A DNA stretch of 64,000 nt from contig CM055319.2 in assembly GCA_029255685.2 (NCBI GenBank), positions 19,185,247-19,249,246 of the forward strand, in the 5' to 3' direction. Below, in pieces: positions 46,201 to 57,875 of this stretch. This DNA comes from Silene conica. Its lineage: Eukaryota; Streptophyta; Magnoliopsida; Caryophyllales; Caryophyllaceae. The notes under the pieces are model-generated. The model was not told where the DNA came from, ran no database searches, and saw nothing but the letters and a program-made list of their open reading frames with translations. The translations under genes and the position numbers were made by a program. Position 1 is the stretch's first letter. Every line of letters begins with the position of its first letter.

Positions 46201-49200
46201 TCCACCTTCTCAACTTCTTCATCTTCAAGCTCAATGTCCTCATCCATTTCCTTGTCCTCACTAGTTGTGATGCCACATAATTGTTCCATGTGGCCTTCCT
46301 CCTCTTCTTCCATCTCTACCATCTCCCTTACCACTTGCTCCACAATGTCCAATGTAAATGCCTCATCATGCTTTGGACCTTTCATCATAGTAGGTAGATT
46401 AAACTCAATTTTGTCATCCTCAACTCTAAAGGTGAGCCGCCCATTCTTAACGTCTATCAAGACGCCTCCGGTAGCCAAGAAAGGCCTACCAAGGATGATG
46501 GGAGTGTGGCTATCCTCCGGAATATCAAGGACAACAAAATCGGCGGGAATCAAATGCTTACCCACTTTGACGGGTACATCCTCAAGCACTCCCAAAGGGC
46601 GCTTGACGGACCTATCCGCCAATTGGAGGGTGATACTTGTAGGAACTAAATCATTCAAACCAATTCTTTTTGCAACTTTTAAAGGAAGCACACTTACACT
46701 AGCTCCCAAATCACAAAGGGCACGAGAGATTGGAATGCCACCAACTATGCAAGGGATAGAGAAACTCCCCGGATCACCAAGTTTCTTTGGCTCCTTTTGG
46801 AGGAGAAGTGCACTACACTCCTCCCTCATAGCCATTACTTCTTGGTCACCCAAGGTTCTCTTGCCCGACAAAATTTCTTTTAAGAATTTGGAATAAGTTG
46901 GCATATTCAATATCACCTCCGTAAAGGGAAGAGTCACTTCAAGTTTTTCAATCATTTTACAAAAATTTGTGAACTTGAGGTTCTCCTTTCCCTTCAAAGC
47001 CCTTGAAGGATAAGGCAAACTAGTTGGTTGAGGGTTAGATAGTACCTTGGTGGGTGTTGGTTTGCTTGTTACCTTAGTAGTTGGTTGTGGAACCAACTCC
47101 TCTTGTCTAGCATCCACCTCCTCCAAGATAACTTCATCTTCTTTCTCCTCATAAGGGAGGTCCTCCACATAAAAGTCATCATCCCTTGAATTGCCACCAT
47201 CAACTTCTTTTCCCTTGTCTTTCACAAGTTCCAAGATAGGCTCCTCTTCACCATAGTTGTAGTCTTTGTACGGGTCTTCGAGCTCCGTTCCACTTCTCAA
47301 AATCACCGCATGTGCTTGGTGATTGTGTGATGCATCTTTGGAACTTTGACCTTGGGCAAGGAAGCCGCCCGGTGGCCTTTGTGGATTGGCTAGAGCTTGA
47401 GAGGCAACTCGAGCCTCCATTTCCCGTATCTCCCTTTGGTTGGCACTCTTCAAATTAGCCATCTCTTGGGTATGAGTTGCTTGCATGTTCTTGACAAGCT
47501 TCAATAACTCACCTACTTGGGAATCACTAGTATCTTGGTGAGGTGCATTGGTGAGGGGCAAGGGGAATCCATAATCATTCCTTGCACCCCCACCTTGAGA
47601 GTTGCCCTTCGGAACTTGATTGTTGAAGTTTTGGCCTTGATTGTTTGGTGGAAAGTTTTGGTTGAAATTTTGATTGTAATTTGGGTTGTTGGGATTTTGT
47701 GGATTGTGGTTGTAGTTGGTTTGATTTTGATTGGGGTTGTTTTGAAATGGTGGTGGATTGAAGCTTTGGTTTTGGTGTTGGTTGTAGTTTGGGTTGTTGT
47801 TGAAATTTGGATTGAAATTTTGTGGATTTTGGTTGTTTTGGAAATTGGGGTTGAAGTTTGGATCATTGAAACCTTGTTGAAAGCCTTGATTGGCTTGATT
47901 GGATTGGTTGCCTTGGTAGAAATTGTTGTTGTTGAAATTGTTCCTTGGATTGAAGTTTCCATCCCTTGGTTGAAAACCGGGGGGGTTTTGCACTTGAGGT
48001 TGTTGAATTTGATGAGGATTCAACACATTGGTGCTCTTGTAACTCATATAAGGACTACCTCTAATCCCTTGGTGATAGTAGTTTGAATTGGGGTTGAAAG
48101 TACTTTGGTTTCTAGGATTGTTGAATGCTTGAAAAGCATACAATTCTTCCTCACTTCCACTTCCCTCAATTGAGTTGTTTGCACAAACTTCAAATGTGTG
48201 CCCACTTCCTCCGCATAAATCACATGTGGCAACACTATTTACTTGGTACATCCCCGGGACATTGCTCTTGGTTTCTTTGGTAGTGGAGCCCTTAGTCAAC
48301 TCTTCCAATTTCTTGGTTAACAAGTCCAACTTGGCATTGGTTTCTTCGTTTGCCTTAGCATTGGAAAGGTGCTCACTAGGGTACTTACTACTCTTCCTCA
48401 AGACATTCCCCCTAGTACCATAGTTTTCCTCCGAATCAACAATCTTCTTGATGAGTTCCGTTCCTTCCTCATGTGGCAAGTGGTCAAAGCTACCACCCGC
48501 CGATGCATTAACCATTTCCTTAGTCCGGGAGAGAAGGGTTTGGAAAAAAGTTTGAGTTGTGTACCAAGGTGGTATCCCGTGGTGTGGGCACTTGGCTAGC
48601 AAATCTTGGTATCTATCCCAAGCTTCTCCCAAAGATTCTCCCTCGTCTTGTTGAAACTGAGTTATCTCATTCCGGAGCATCGCGGTCTTGGAGGATGGGT
48701 AGTACTTGGCAAGGAAAGTCGTTGCCAAGTCGTCCCATGTGGTGAATGTATTCGGAGCATGGACATTTAGCCACCTATCGGCCTTGTCGGTTAAGGAATA
48801 GGGGAAAAGCATAAGCCTTAATGTCTCCTCGGGTACTCCGGTCTTCTTTATCATCGCAACTTTACCCTTGAATTTTCTTAGGTGCCCATGAGCATCTTCG
48901 TGGGAAGCCCCGCTAAAGGCATTCTTTTCGATTGAACTCATTTGGGAAGGATGTATTTCGAAATTTTGAGGAACAAGAACTCCGAAGTTGATTGGATTGG
49001 TGGTGTCATTGTGATTGGGCCGATTATGATCACGAAGAGCGGCCATTATGTGAATTTGATGGTTGTTTGGAAAGTGGGGTGATTGTGGTGGCGATTGGTA
49101 AAATGGATTATCAAAATTGTCGGATGTTGGGCTAGGATTGCTTTGATTGGGACTTGGTGGTTCGGATGAAGAGGGGTTGTTTTGGCTAGTAGAAGCTTGG

Positions 49201-49313
49201 GACGCAATTCTCACCCTTGCAATAGTCTTCCTCCTTAGGGCCCGAAAGAGCCTCTCCGGTTCGGAAGATGACAACAAAGAGTTAGAGTCACCCCTAGGCA
49301 TAAAACTTAGCAA
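43266..49313 (-). CDS. Athila-2 gag-pol polyprotein, intact frame
   Basis: 2015 codons in one frame; the start may be Met1 or Met5 (MPRGDSN). Gag capsid region about 130-290; a CCHC zinc knuckle ([14 protein letters not shown]) at about 364-377; an Asn/Gln/Pro/Phe-rich low-complexity region at about 400-575; protease DLGAS near 868; reverse transcriptase about 1140-1340 with FMDD at 1290-1293; RNase H about 1435-1520; integrase zinc region about 1650-1691 and catalytic D1719, D1779, E1815 with 35 residues between the last two. All catalytic motifs are present, so the element could be autonomous. Gene order and primer type place it in the Athila lineage. Confidence 0.96.
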   Translation of the reverse strand: MLSFMPRGDSNSLLSSSEPERLFRALRRKTIARVRIASQASTSQNNPSSSEPPSPNQSNPSPTSDNFDNPFYQSPPQSPHFPNNHQIHIMAALRDHNRPNHNDTTNPINFGVLVPQNFEIHPSQMSSIEKNAFSGASHEDAHGHLRKFKGKVAMIKKTGVPEETLRLMLFPYSLTDKADRWLNVHAPNTFTTWDDLATTFLAKYYPSSKTAMLRNEITQFQQDEGESLGEAWDRYQDLLAKCPHHGIPPWYTTQTFFQTLLSRTKEMVNASAGGSFDHLPHEEGTELIKKIVDSEENYGTRGNVLRKSSKYPSEHLSNAKANEETNAKLDLLTKKLEELTKGSTTKETKSNVPGMYQVNSVATCDLCGGSGHTFEVCANNSIEGSGSEEELYAFQAFNNPRNQSTFNPNSNYYHQGIRGSPYMSYKSTNVLNPHQIQQPQVQNPPGFQPRDGNFNPRNNFNNNNFYQGNQSNQANQGFQQGFNDPNFNPNFQNNQNPQNFNPNFNNNPNYNQHQNQSFNPPPFQNNPNQNQTNYNHNPQNPNNPNYNQNFNQNFPPNNQGQNFNNQVPKGNSQGGGARNDYGFPLPLTNAPHQDTSDSQVGELLKLVKNMQATHTQEMANLKSANQREIREMEARVASQALANPQRPPGGFLAQGQSSKDASHNHQAHAVILRSGTELEDPYKDYNYGEEEPILELVKDKGKEVDGGNSRDDDFYVEDLPYEEKEDEVILEEVDARQEELVPQPTTKVTSKPTPTKVLSNPQPTSLPYPSRALKGKENLKFTNFCKMIEKLEVTLPFTEVILNMPTYSKFLKEILSGKRTLGDQEVMAMREECSALLLQKEPKKLGDPGSFSIPCIVGGIPISRALCDLGASVSVLPLKVAKRIGLNDLVPTSITLQLADRSVKRPLGVLEDVPVKVGKHLIPADFVVLDIPEDSHTPIILGRPFLATGGVLIDVKNGRLTFRVEDDKIEFNLPTMMKGPKHDEAFTLDIVEQVVREMVEMEEEEEGHMEQLCGITTSEDKEMDEDIELEDEEVEKVEGMLPPKVQLKTLPPSLKYAFLGEGEAYPVIINANLNEQQESKLISTLKDHRSSLGYSLDDIKGLSPNLCMHRIILEEGSRPRVEGQRRLNPKMADVVKSEVLKLLEAGIIYEITDSRWVSPVHVVPKKGGVTLVTQEDGTLLPTRPVTGWRMCIDYRKLNAATLKDHFPIPFIDQMLERLAGHSYYCFLDGYSGFFQIPIHPEDQEKTTFTCPQGVYAYRRMPFGLCNAPDTFQRCMMAIFADFLEKSMEVFMDDFSVHGDSFELGLSNLVNVLKRCEEHNLVLNWEKCHFMVEEGIVLGHIVSKRGIEVDGAKVAVIENLSPPTNVKGVRSFLGHAGFYRRFIKDFSKIAKPLTSLLLKDAPFLFTNDCLEAFARIKEALVTAPIIRAPDWGLPFEIMCDASDYAVGAVLGQVVDRKHHVIYYSSKTLDSTQAKYSTTEKEMLAIVHAIEKFRQYLMGSKVVVYSDHTALRQLMLKKDAKPRLLRWVLLLQEFDLEIRDKSGSENVVADHLSRLTFEDHGLHDRDGPINEWLREDSLMAIGNKLPWFADIANYLVNGFIPEELEARERRKLKVDAKRYFWDDPYLFKKCGDGLLRRCVSKEEGLEIVDRLHNSAYGGHLAASRTIAKVLQGGFFWPSMFKDIHDVVRSCDACQRSGNIGKRNEMPLKTILEIELFDCWGIDFMGPFPNSCGNEYILVAVDYVSKWIEAVASPTNDSKVVVKLFKTIIFPRFGVPRIVISDGGSHFRKHTFKAFLASYGVTHKVALAYHPQTSGQVEVSNRQVKAILEKVVQKNRKDWSQKLNDVLWALRTAYKTPIGMTPYKLVYGKACHLPVELEHKAWWALKEMNFNLDMAGEKRFFQMSELEELRYEAYESSKLYKEQTKKWHDAKLVKKNVSVGDLVLLFNSRVKNFPGKLRSRWSGPFKVMDISPHGAFELWSEGGGTFKVSGHRIKRYYEGDSKGTVEVVDLGDPLPEED

Positions 49314-49464
49314 ACCAATTAGTCGTCCTAGTGTTTATTAAACACTAGGGTGAGCAATAAAACAAGCACTCTACAATTAACTACCAAATCTTTGATCAAA
49401 ACAAAACAAGTTCAACTAACTCTAGACTAAAACTAAAACTAAACTACACAACTTCTAAACACCG

Positions 49465-49482
49465 TCCCCGGCAACGGCGCCA
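49465..49482 (-). other. Second, duplicated primer-site copy in the Athila-2 leader
   Basis: TGGCGCCGTTGCCGGGGA on the minus strand, identical to the LTR-adjacent primer site. It is preceded by a degraded copy of the LTR end (TTTTGATGGCCGGCATTGTCG), so about 110 bp of LTR end plus primer site was duplicated. Confidence 0.85.
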
Positions 49483-49573
49483 TTTTGATGGCCGGCATTG
49501 TCGGGTTTTTTTTGAAATCAAATAAAAGACTAGACCTAAAACTCAACAAAAACTTAAATCTAACAAATCACCA

Positions 49574-49591
49574 TCCCCGGCAACGGCGCCA
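49574..49591 (-). other. Athila-2 primer-binding site (tRNA-Asp type)
   Basis: TGGCGCCGTTGCCGGGGA on the minus strand, three bases after the 5' LTR. It is the primer sequence typical of Athila elements. Confidence 0.88.
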
Positions 49592-49594
49592 TTT

Positions 49595-51299
49595 TGATGG
49601 CTGGATTTTGTCGTCGATACCGGCACCAAACACATTTATAAAGAACCCAAATTAAGTAGTATAATTTAGGGTCGAACCCAAAAGACGGTGGGGAAGTTGT
49701 ATAGTTATGCTTTAATTTTAGTATGAGTCGGAGTAAAAGGTTTTGGTTTGGAAAAACTAATTAACTACTAAAGCAAGTAAATCTAGATGAAGTTGATGAT
49801 AAAGAGGACTAGGGTGTCGGGGGTCACCTAGGTAAGTCGGGAGCCAAACGTAAGATAACGGTCTTGTATCACTTCTATGGTAGGTCTAGGGTTGTCTCTT
49901 CTCTCGAGTTGACAAACCCTTAGGTCGAGTCTAGTCCTAGCTTTCGCTACAAACCAAGCTAACCTAACACACAAGCATGCTCATGAAACCCCAAGACTTT
50001 CGTCTAAAGCAAACAAAGTGAAGACTAACACCCAACCGTCGTTGAGGCATTTCATCAAACACATAACATGCAAGATGCGAAAACTTAACCAAAGAAGCAA
50101 ACAAGACTAACTCTAGGCATTTTTCATGGCTACTAACTACCCAAGCAAACCCCCTAACCCTAGAATAAGACTACTCACACATGGCTAAGGAATAAACTTG
50201 AACAAATAAAGTATTAATGCTAAACATGGTGGAAATTAATGAGAGTAAATAATTGAACAAGCAAAACTAAAACAAAATGCAAAGACAAAGTAGAGATTAG
50301 GAAGATTATACCAATAATAAGGAAAAAGCAAGGAACTTGGATTACAACTTGGAGGATTCTCTCAAACCCTCAAATTACAACCCAATAACAATCTTCTAAA
50401 ATTGCCCAAGAACAAAGCTAAGAGAATCACTAAGAAAGGATTAACTAATATTGAAAGATTAAACTAAGATCTAAAGAGGATTAAAATATTAAGAGAGTTT
50501 TTTGAGTCTAAGTATAGAACAATGGAACAGTGCAAAACCCTAGAAAAGTGTGTAAAAGTGCGTCCTTTGAAGTTTACACAAGTGCGGGTTTATATAGAGT
50601 GCGGAAATACGAAAAAGGCCTCTCAGCCGGTCGACCGGCTGCCGGTGGTGGACCGGCTGAGAGCCCAAAATCCGACTTCCGACTTTTCTTCGATTTTTCT
50701 CCAATGTACATGCATCCCCAGCCGACCGGCCGGCTGCCGGTCGGGCACCGGCTGGGAGGCCAAAAACTCAATTCTGATTTTTTTCTTTCTTCACTTGGCT
50801 ACAGGTACCCTCAGCCGGTGGACCGGCTGCCGGTTGGCCACCGGCTGGGGACCCTTTATGAGTAATCTGCCCAATAATTCATTTTCTTCAATCTTCGAAT
50901 TTGGCTAAGTATAGGAAAGTCATCCCAGCCGGCCGACCGGCTGCCGGTAGGCCACCGGCTGGGAGGCTTTTCTTAAGGGGCTGGAAAATTCTTCACATTT
51001 TTGTTTGAAATCTTGAGTCAAGGCTACCAGCCGGCCGACCGGCCGCCGGTTGGAGACCGGCTGGGAGGGCCTGGGAGGCCTCCTTCACAATTCTTCCACA
51101 TTTCTTCATAAATCGTTCTAAATCCGGCTCGATTTCACCCGTTTATTCGCCCACGCCGTAATACCTACAAAAATTGGATCGAATAGGAATATACGAGGCA
51201 ACGGACGTAAAAACACCTAAAGATACGCAAATCGAGGTCGAATCGTGACCGAAAACAAAGAAAATGTAAAGGAAATGATGACCAAAATGGAGCTCATCA
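49595..51299 (-). repeat. Athila-2 5' LTR (1705 bp)
   Basis: Nearly identical to 36514-38218. It contains the same five modules at 50624-51063 and the TATA box. Being the 5' LTR on the minus strand, it is the one that would drive transcription of the element. Confidence 0.95.
50624..51063. repeat. Palindromic module array in Athila-2 5' LTR
   Basis: Same five modules as in the 3' LTR. The first differs by one central base (GGTCGACC here, GGTGGACC there) and the fourth has CCGGCTG where the other LTR has CCAGCTG. Here both are closer to perfect palindromes, so the other LTR carries the decay. Confidence 0.92.
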
Positions 51300-51400
51300 G
51301 TCGGGCGGAGTTCAAAGGAGCCAGTGGTGGGTTTAGGCAAGGTGAATCCCTTCGGTAAATCTTTAGGCTTCGGCTGTAGGAAGCTATAAATAGAGTCCAT
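51300..51400 (-). CDS. Athila-1 gag N-terminal fragment, cut off by Athila-2
   Basis: From ATG 51400 the frame encodes 33 complete codons (start MDSIYSFLQPKPKDLPKGF) up to the Athila-2 insertion. It resumes at 36508 in the same frame. An upstream in-frame TGA rules out a longer start. Confidence 0.8.
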
Positions 51401-51470
51401 AAAGAGAGTACTCAAGCCTTCCTCTCAAAAACCTGTCTTCTAAACAGCATTAGAAGAAAAGGTAAGAACG

Positions 51471-51498
51471 GTCTTAAGGAACCTAAGTTCCTTAAGAC
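51471..51498 (-). other. Perfect stem-loop in Athila-1 leader
   Basis: GTCTTAAGGAAC and GTTCCTTAAGAC are exact complements separated by CTAA, giving a 12-bp stem with a 4-nt loop between the primer site and gag. This is a typical place for packaging or dimerisation signals; role inferred. Confidence 0.7.
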
Positions 51499-51541
51499 AA
51501 GAAAAAATAAACTAAAAATTAACAAACAAAATTATACCGTC

Positions 51542-51559
51542 TCCCCGGCAACGGCGCCA
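51542..51559 (-). other. Athila-1 primer-binding site (tRNA-Asp type)
   Basis: TGGCGCCGTTGCCGGGGA on the minus strand, five bases after the 5' LTR, identical to that of Athila-2. Confidence 0.88.
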
Positions 51560-51564
51560 AAATT

Positions 51565-52869
51565 TGACACCCGTCGTTGAGGGGTGCCAAATATAAGATT
51601 TATAAAACCTCAGCTTAAACTCAGTTAGGATAAGTCAAGGGTCGAACCACAGAGAGACAGGGTAAATTATGTTCGTAAATTTAAAGTCTATTGCAAGTAA
51701 CCAAAAAGGGGGGTTTGAATTGGGATTTTAACTAGCAACTAAAGTAACAAAATAACAAGAAAATTAAGATGAGATAGAAAGGAGATTAGGAACTTTGGTT
51801 CCCCATGGTCAAAACAAGTCAATGAAGGGTAAAATAATCAAATAACACAATCCCAAGGAACAAAGAATAAACCTTTAGGTCAAAATTCTACCCAATCCTT
51901 ACGGTCTTAGGGTTCCTAGAAAAGCACTAAACTTTCGTTCAAGGGCTATCCCAAAGTTGTTGTTAAACTAATCCTAATAATCTTTCAATCCTAAGGATTA
52001 GTTCACCAACAACAATGGGGGATTGGTAATTTAATCATCAAACTTATCAAAGTCAAGTTTTTACATGGTTCCCCTAATTCCTAATCACAAGAATTAGTTA
52101 TGCATACTTCTGATTATGAAACTAACAATCACTAAGAATATTAAAGAGATAAACATAATTAAAGAAGACAATAAAAGGGAAAACATGAAATAAGAAATAA
52201 CAACAAGATGAATAACAAGATTGAATCAAAAGGAAAGATTAATTATCACAAACTTACAACTTGAATGGAAGTCCTAAGAAGAAAGATGAAAGCTTGATAC
52301 CAAAAAGTCTAACAATGGAGTCTTTAACATAAAGTACTTGGATGAAAATTACTTAGGTAGAAAATTGCTAAAAAAAACTACTTAACCTAATAGAAGAGTT
52401 TTGGTCTCCTTAAATAAGAAATATATTACAAGATTAGGAAAACAGAAAATAAAACGGAAGTCTCGAAACAGGGTCTGGTCGGTCGACCTGTTTTCTCGGT
52501 CGGTCGACCGATTCTGCCAATGCGGGTTTATCTTTTATGCGAATTTGGGCTTCCGTGGAGAACTGGGCCTGTTTACGTTGACACCGGTCGGTCGACCACT
52601 TTCGGTGGTCGGTCGACCGCTTCTCTTTATTTCCAGCTTCGATCCGGCCCGATAATTATACTTGAATGCACCATCCGAATTACTGCTCCAAAAACAGCTT
52701 CCTAAAGGCAAATAAGGCTTGGTTTTGCTTACTTCCGCATATTCCTACATACAAAACATAGAAATACCAAAGTAGACAATATGGGAGAAAAAGCAACTAA
52801 AAAGTCACGAAAGTGTAAGAAAATACGTGCCAAAAGAGTAAATAAAATGCATAGAAAAGGCACGTATCA
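51565..52869 (-). repeat. Athila-1 5' LTR (1305 bp)
   Basis: Retains the segment deleted in the other LTR. Paired palindromes at 52477/52498 and 52586/52607, again starts 21 bp apart. Confidence 0.93.
52477..52618. repeat. Paired-palindrome modules in Athila-1 5' LTR
   Basis: Identical to the modules at 26702-26843 in the other LTR, including the 9-nt spacers. Confidence 0.92.
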
Positions 52870-52898
52870 TGATGGTTGAGGCGCAACTATTATTAATA

Positions 52899-53966
<1,068 letters not shown>

Positions 53967-55404
53967 GCAGTGGTGGCACTGGCGTCCTCACTTCACCAAA
54001 ACGGTGTCTTTCTTTGTTTCCCTTTGTTTTATAGAATGTCGTTCCTCTGGATATCATGCTGTGAAATGTTGGGGGAAAGGGCTCCCTAAAATTGCTAATT
54101 TAGTTGGAAAGTTTGTGAAGAAGGATGAAATGACTGTGAGTATGACTCGTTTGGATTATGCGAGGGTTTTGGTTGAGTTACATACAAGTTGATCAAAATC
54201 TTCCAGAGCTGATAGTTTTCAAGGACGAGAATGGAGTTATTTTTCGGGTGAAGGTGGAGTATGAATGGCGACCTATCTTATGCAAAAATTGTAATAGGAT
54301 GGGACATGATACTCACCGATGCAGGAAAGATCTAGGCAAAGCAAACAAAGCTTCTTGTTCTCATTACAATGGAATGGGTCATGAGAAGTCTCAATGTAAG
54401 AGATTAACAATTCCTCAGAAGCCTGCCTCAGGCAAGGAAATATGGAGGCCTAAACAGATACAGCAGAAAAATCAGCTGAATGTAGTGCCCTCCCTCACTA
54501 GAACGAGTGACAAAGCATAATCATGGGCAGGAACACGCAAAACTGGGGGGACGGTAGAGTTCTGATGTGAAACAGAGCTTTGATGGCCAGTCCTCTAATG
54601 AGATTAATAATTCTGGTCCCATTTCCTACAAAGATGCTCTTAAGTCCCCTGGACTGGCTGGAGCAAGGAAGTAGGATGGGTGCTCTGAGAAGCGGAGGAT
54701 GCTACTGCAGGGGACTGGCTGTGTGTTTTCAGACCTCTGAACTCGGCAGTGGTTTCAGAATTTTATGGATTTTTGGCAGTCTCTATTTGGGGCTGCAAGT
54801 CCAGGAAATTGCAGGCCTGACGTGCAGTAGCAGATTAGCGTGCAGAGATTGGGATGCAAGATAGTTGATGTATGTATTGGGTTTATGGAGGGTGTGAATT
54901 TAAGTTGGCTGGCAGTAAGTGGGACAAGGCAGTCCAGTTTTGCCGAGTATTGGCTGAACTGGTCATGTGCTTTTGGCTTGACATATGATTAGCGTAAGTT
55001 AGTGGGAAGCATATTGCTTGGCACTTTAAGGGAGAAGGGGCTAGAAGTATGCAAATCTTTTGGCTGGAATTGGATTGGAGTTTTGTCTAGGGCGTGCAGT
55101 GGGCATGTCCTGTACTAAGGATCAGTGAAATAGCATGAGATCAGAAGCTGCGCGAAGTTCAATAAGTAGTTAGCTAGGCTGCGTGAGTTTTAAATGCTCT
55201 ACAACATGTGCGAGTTGTTTGATTTGCCCAAACAATTTGATAAATAGATTTTGGACACGATCGTTAATCGTGTAGAACGGAAGACTACAAGGGGCAATTA
55301 TAGGACAATCTTAGATTGCATACGAATACCTTGTATTAGATGTAGTCTCATATGTACATTTGTTTTTGATATACTATATACTTACCTTTTACCAAAAAAA
55401 AAAG
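53967..55404 (+). pseudogene. LINE (L1-type) remnant: ORF1 fragment and 3' end with poly(A)
   Basis: In two frames: first AVKCWGKGLPKIANLVGKF (about 54058-54180), then, shifted, VKVEYEWRPILCKNC...MGHDTHRCRK (about 54240-54420), with a C-X2-C-X4-H-X4-C zinc knuckle and a second knuckle-like motif. This is the DUF4283 and zf-CCHC_4 arrangement of plant LINE ORF1 proteins. Further ORF1-like text (SYKDALKSPGLAGA) continues near 54630. No endonuclease or reverse transcriptase is present, so the element is internally deleted. It ends in A12 at 55393-55404 after a CTTACCTTTTACC 3' end. Confidence 0.75.
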
Positions 55405-57338
55405 TTTGTTTTCGTCCTAATTGATCTTCCTGATGTCTTTTACATGTTTTTTGTCTGAGTAAACAAACATTTTAATTATAAGTTTCACGAAATAAGGTCC
55501 CGGTTTCACAAATTAAGGTCCAAAATTCACGAAATAAAAAATTATATATTTTGTGCGCAACAAATATTTTAAGTCCAAATTTCACGAAATAAGGTTCCGG
55601 TTTCACAAATTAAGGTCCAAGATTCACGAAATAAGAAATTAAACATTTCGTGAGTAAACAAATATTTTAAGTCCAAGTTTCACGAAATAAGGTCCCGACT
55701 TTACAAATTAAGGTCCAAGATTCACGAAATACGAAATTATACGTTTCATGATTAAACAAACTTTTTCAGTCCAAGTTTCACGAAATAAGGTTCCGGTTTC
55801 ACAAATTAAGGTCCAAAATTAACGAAGTAAGAAATTAAACAATTCGTGAGTAAACAAACATTTTAAATCCAAGTTTCACGAAATAAGGTTCCGGTTTCAC
55901 AAATTAAGGTCCAAGATTTACAAAATAAAAAATTAAAAATTTCGTGAGTAACAAACATTTTAAGTCCAAGTTTCACGAAATAAGGTTCCGGTTTCACAAA
56001 TTAAAGTCCAAAATTCACGAAGTAAGAAATTAAACAATTCGTGAGTAAACAAACATTTTAGATCCAAGTTTCACGAAATAAGGTTCCGGTTTCACAAATT
56101 AAGGTCCAAGATTTACGAAACAAAAAATTAAAAATTTCGTGAGTAACAAACTGTTTAAGTCCAAGTTTCACGAAATAAGGTTTCGGTTTCACAAATTAAG
56201 GTCCAAAATTCACGAAGTAAGAAATTAAACAATTCGTGAGTAAACAAACATTTTAAATCCAAGTTTCACGAAATAAGGTTCCGGTTTCACAAATTAAGGT
56301 CCAAGATTTACGAAATAAAAAATTAAAAATTTCGTGAGTAAACAAATATTTTAAGTCCAAGTTTCACAAAATAAGGTCCCGGTTTCACAAATTAAGGTCC
56401 AAGATTCACGAAATAAAAAATTATATATTTTGTGCGCAACAAATATTTTAAGTTCAAGTTTCACGAAATAAGGTTCCGGTTTCACAAATTAAGGTCCAAG
56501 ATTCACGAAATAAGAAATTAAAGATTTCGTGAGTAAACAAATATTTGAAGTTCAAGTTTCACGAAATAACGTCCCGACTTCACAAATTAAGTCCCAAGAT
56601 TCACGAAATAAGAAATTATAGATTTCGTGAGTAAACAAACTTTTTAAGTCCAAGTTTCACGAAATATGGTTCCGGTTTCACAAATTAAGGTCTAAAATTC
56701 ACGAAATAAGAAATTAAACAATTCGTGAGTAAACAAACATTTTAAATCCAAGTTTCACGAAATAAAGTTCCAGTTTCACAAATTAAGGTCCAAGTTTACG
56801 AAATAAAAAATAAAAATTTTGTGAGTAAACAAACATTTTAAGTCTAAGTTTCACAAAATAAGGTCCCGGTTTCACAAATTAAGGTCCAAGATTCACGATA
56901 TAAAAAATTATATATTTTAAGTCCAAGTTTCACGAAATTAGGTTCCGGTTTCACAAATTAAGGTCCAAGATTCACGAAATAAGAAATAAACATTTCATGA
57001 GTAAACAAATATTTTAAGTCCAAGCAAGTTTTACGAAATAAGGTCCCGACTTCACAAATTAAGGTCCAAGATTCACGAAATAATAAATTATACAATTCGT
57101 GATTAAACAAACTGTTTAAGTCCAAGTTTCACGAAATAAGGTTTCGGTTTCACAAATTAAGGTCCAAAATTCACGAAGTAAGAAATTAAACAATTCGTGA
57201 GTAAACAAACATTTTAAATCCAAGTTTCACGAAATAAGGTTTCGGTTTCACAAATTAAGGTCCAAGATTTACGAAATAGAAAATTAAAAATTTCGTGAGT
57301 AAACAAATATTTTAAGTCCAAGTTTCACGAAATAAGTT

Positions 57339-57670
57339 ATAATGCATCTGAAAATCATTCTCATGTGTTTTTTCAATGCTCTTTTTCTGCTGAGGTTTGG
57401 AATGCTGTCCAAAGCTATTATTCCTTTGCTACATATGCAACTGACTTGGAAGAGGTGATTCTCTGGTTCCACTCCCATAACCGTGGCCAAAGTTGGCTTA
57501 AAAAGAGAAGACGGTGTGCTTTAATGGCTACAGTGTACTTAATTTGGCAAGAGAGGAATTTTCGAATCTTCAAGGATGTCCACTGCTCGGCCCAAAACAT
57601 TCTGGATCATATCACGTACTTGGTTAATTTACGAATGTATTATCGATCTTACGGTTGCTTGGATAGTTAA
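57339..57670 (+). pseudogene. LINE reverse-transcriptase C-terminal (zf-RVT) fragment
   Basis: An open frame of about 110 codons. The HxFFxC and VWNxV pattern and the following WxxRNxRxF motif are typical of the zf-RVT region at the end of plant LINE pol. No catalytic domain remains, so it is non-functional. Confidence 0.8.
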
Positions 57671-57875
57671 TTGCCACTCTGGTAGTTAACCTCTTGCTTC
57701 CCACCAGTTTTTTTAACATTACAGTCTGTTGTCATGTTTTTCTGGTCTTTTTTCCTTTGATAAGGTTTTTTTTAGGAGGGGGCTATTCCGGTCTCCCTTG
57801 TAGATTTAGTTTAGGGTCTTGTAATCTCACTCTCATTTTATGATATAAAGATCCTTTGCATTTCTGCAAAAAAAA
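57339..57875 (+). mobile_element. 5'-truncated LINE inserted in the satellite
   Basis: Flanked by AAATAAGTT on both sides (57330-57338 and 57875-57883), with a short poly(A) at its 3' end. It encodes the C-terminal zinc-binding tail of a plant LINE reverse transcriptase (HVFFQCSFSAEVWN, then LIWQERNFRIFKD), stop at 57668-57670. The 5' portion is missing, as is usual for aborted reverse transcription. Confidence 0.85.

Larger units (their letters stand above)
36514..51299 (-). mobile_element. Athila-2: complete Ty3/gypsy Athila-lineage element
   Basis: 14,786 bp, inserted in Athila-1 gag. LTRs 36514-38218 and 49595-51299 are both 1705 bp and start TGATGGCYGGATTTTGTCG, ending GAGCTCATCA on the plus strand. 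The 5-bp duplication GTCGG lies at 36509-36513 and 51300-51304. Only about three LTR differences were seen by eye (near 36519, 37550 and 37872), so it is very young. gag-pol and ORF-1 are uninterrupted. Confidence 0.96.
25864..52869 (-). mobile_element. Athila-1: Ty3/gypsy Athila-lineage element, interrupted by Athila-2
   Basis: LTRs 25864-27094 and 51565-52869 start TGACACCCGTCG and end CGTATCA on the plus strand, flanked by the 5-bp duplication TGATG (25859-25863 and 52870-52874). Order on the minus strand: LTR, tRNA-Asp-type primer site, gag-pol, ORF-1, polypurine tract, LTR. Without Athila-2 it is about 12.2 kb. The LTRs differ by a 74-bp deletion in the left copy and only a few substitutions or indels, so insertion was recent. 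Confidence 0.95.
25504..52898 (-). mobile_element. TRIM3, minus orientation, split by Athila-1
   Basis: The left LTR copy (25504-25566) and the right LTR (25732-25863, resuming at 52875-52898) share TGATAGAT...CAACCAAAACCTTAAGG and GGCGCAACTATTATTAATA. The left copy lacks an internal segment of about 90 bp. The primer site for tRNA-iMet lies between them at 25731-25720 on the minus strand, and a purine-rich tract adjoins the left LTR. Athila-1 inserted inside the right LTR. No coding capacity. A target duplication was not clear. Confidence 0.7.
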
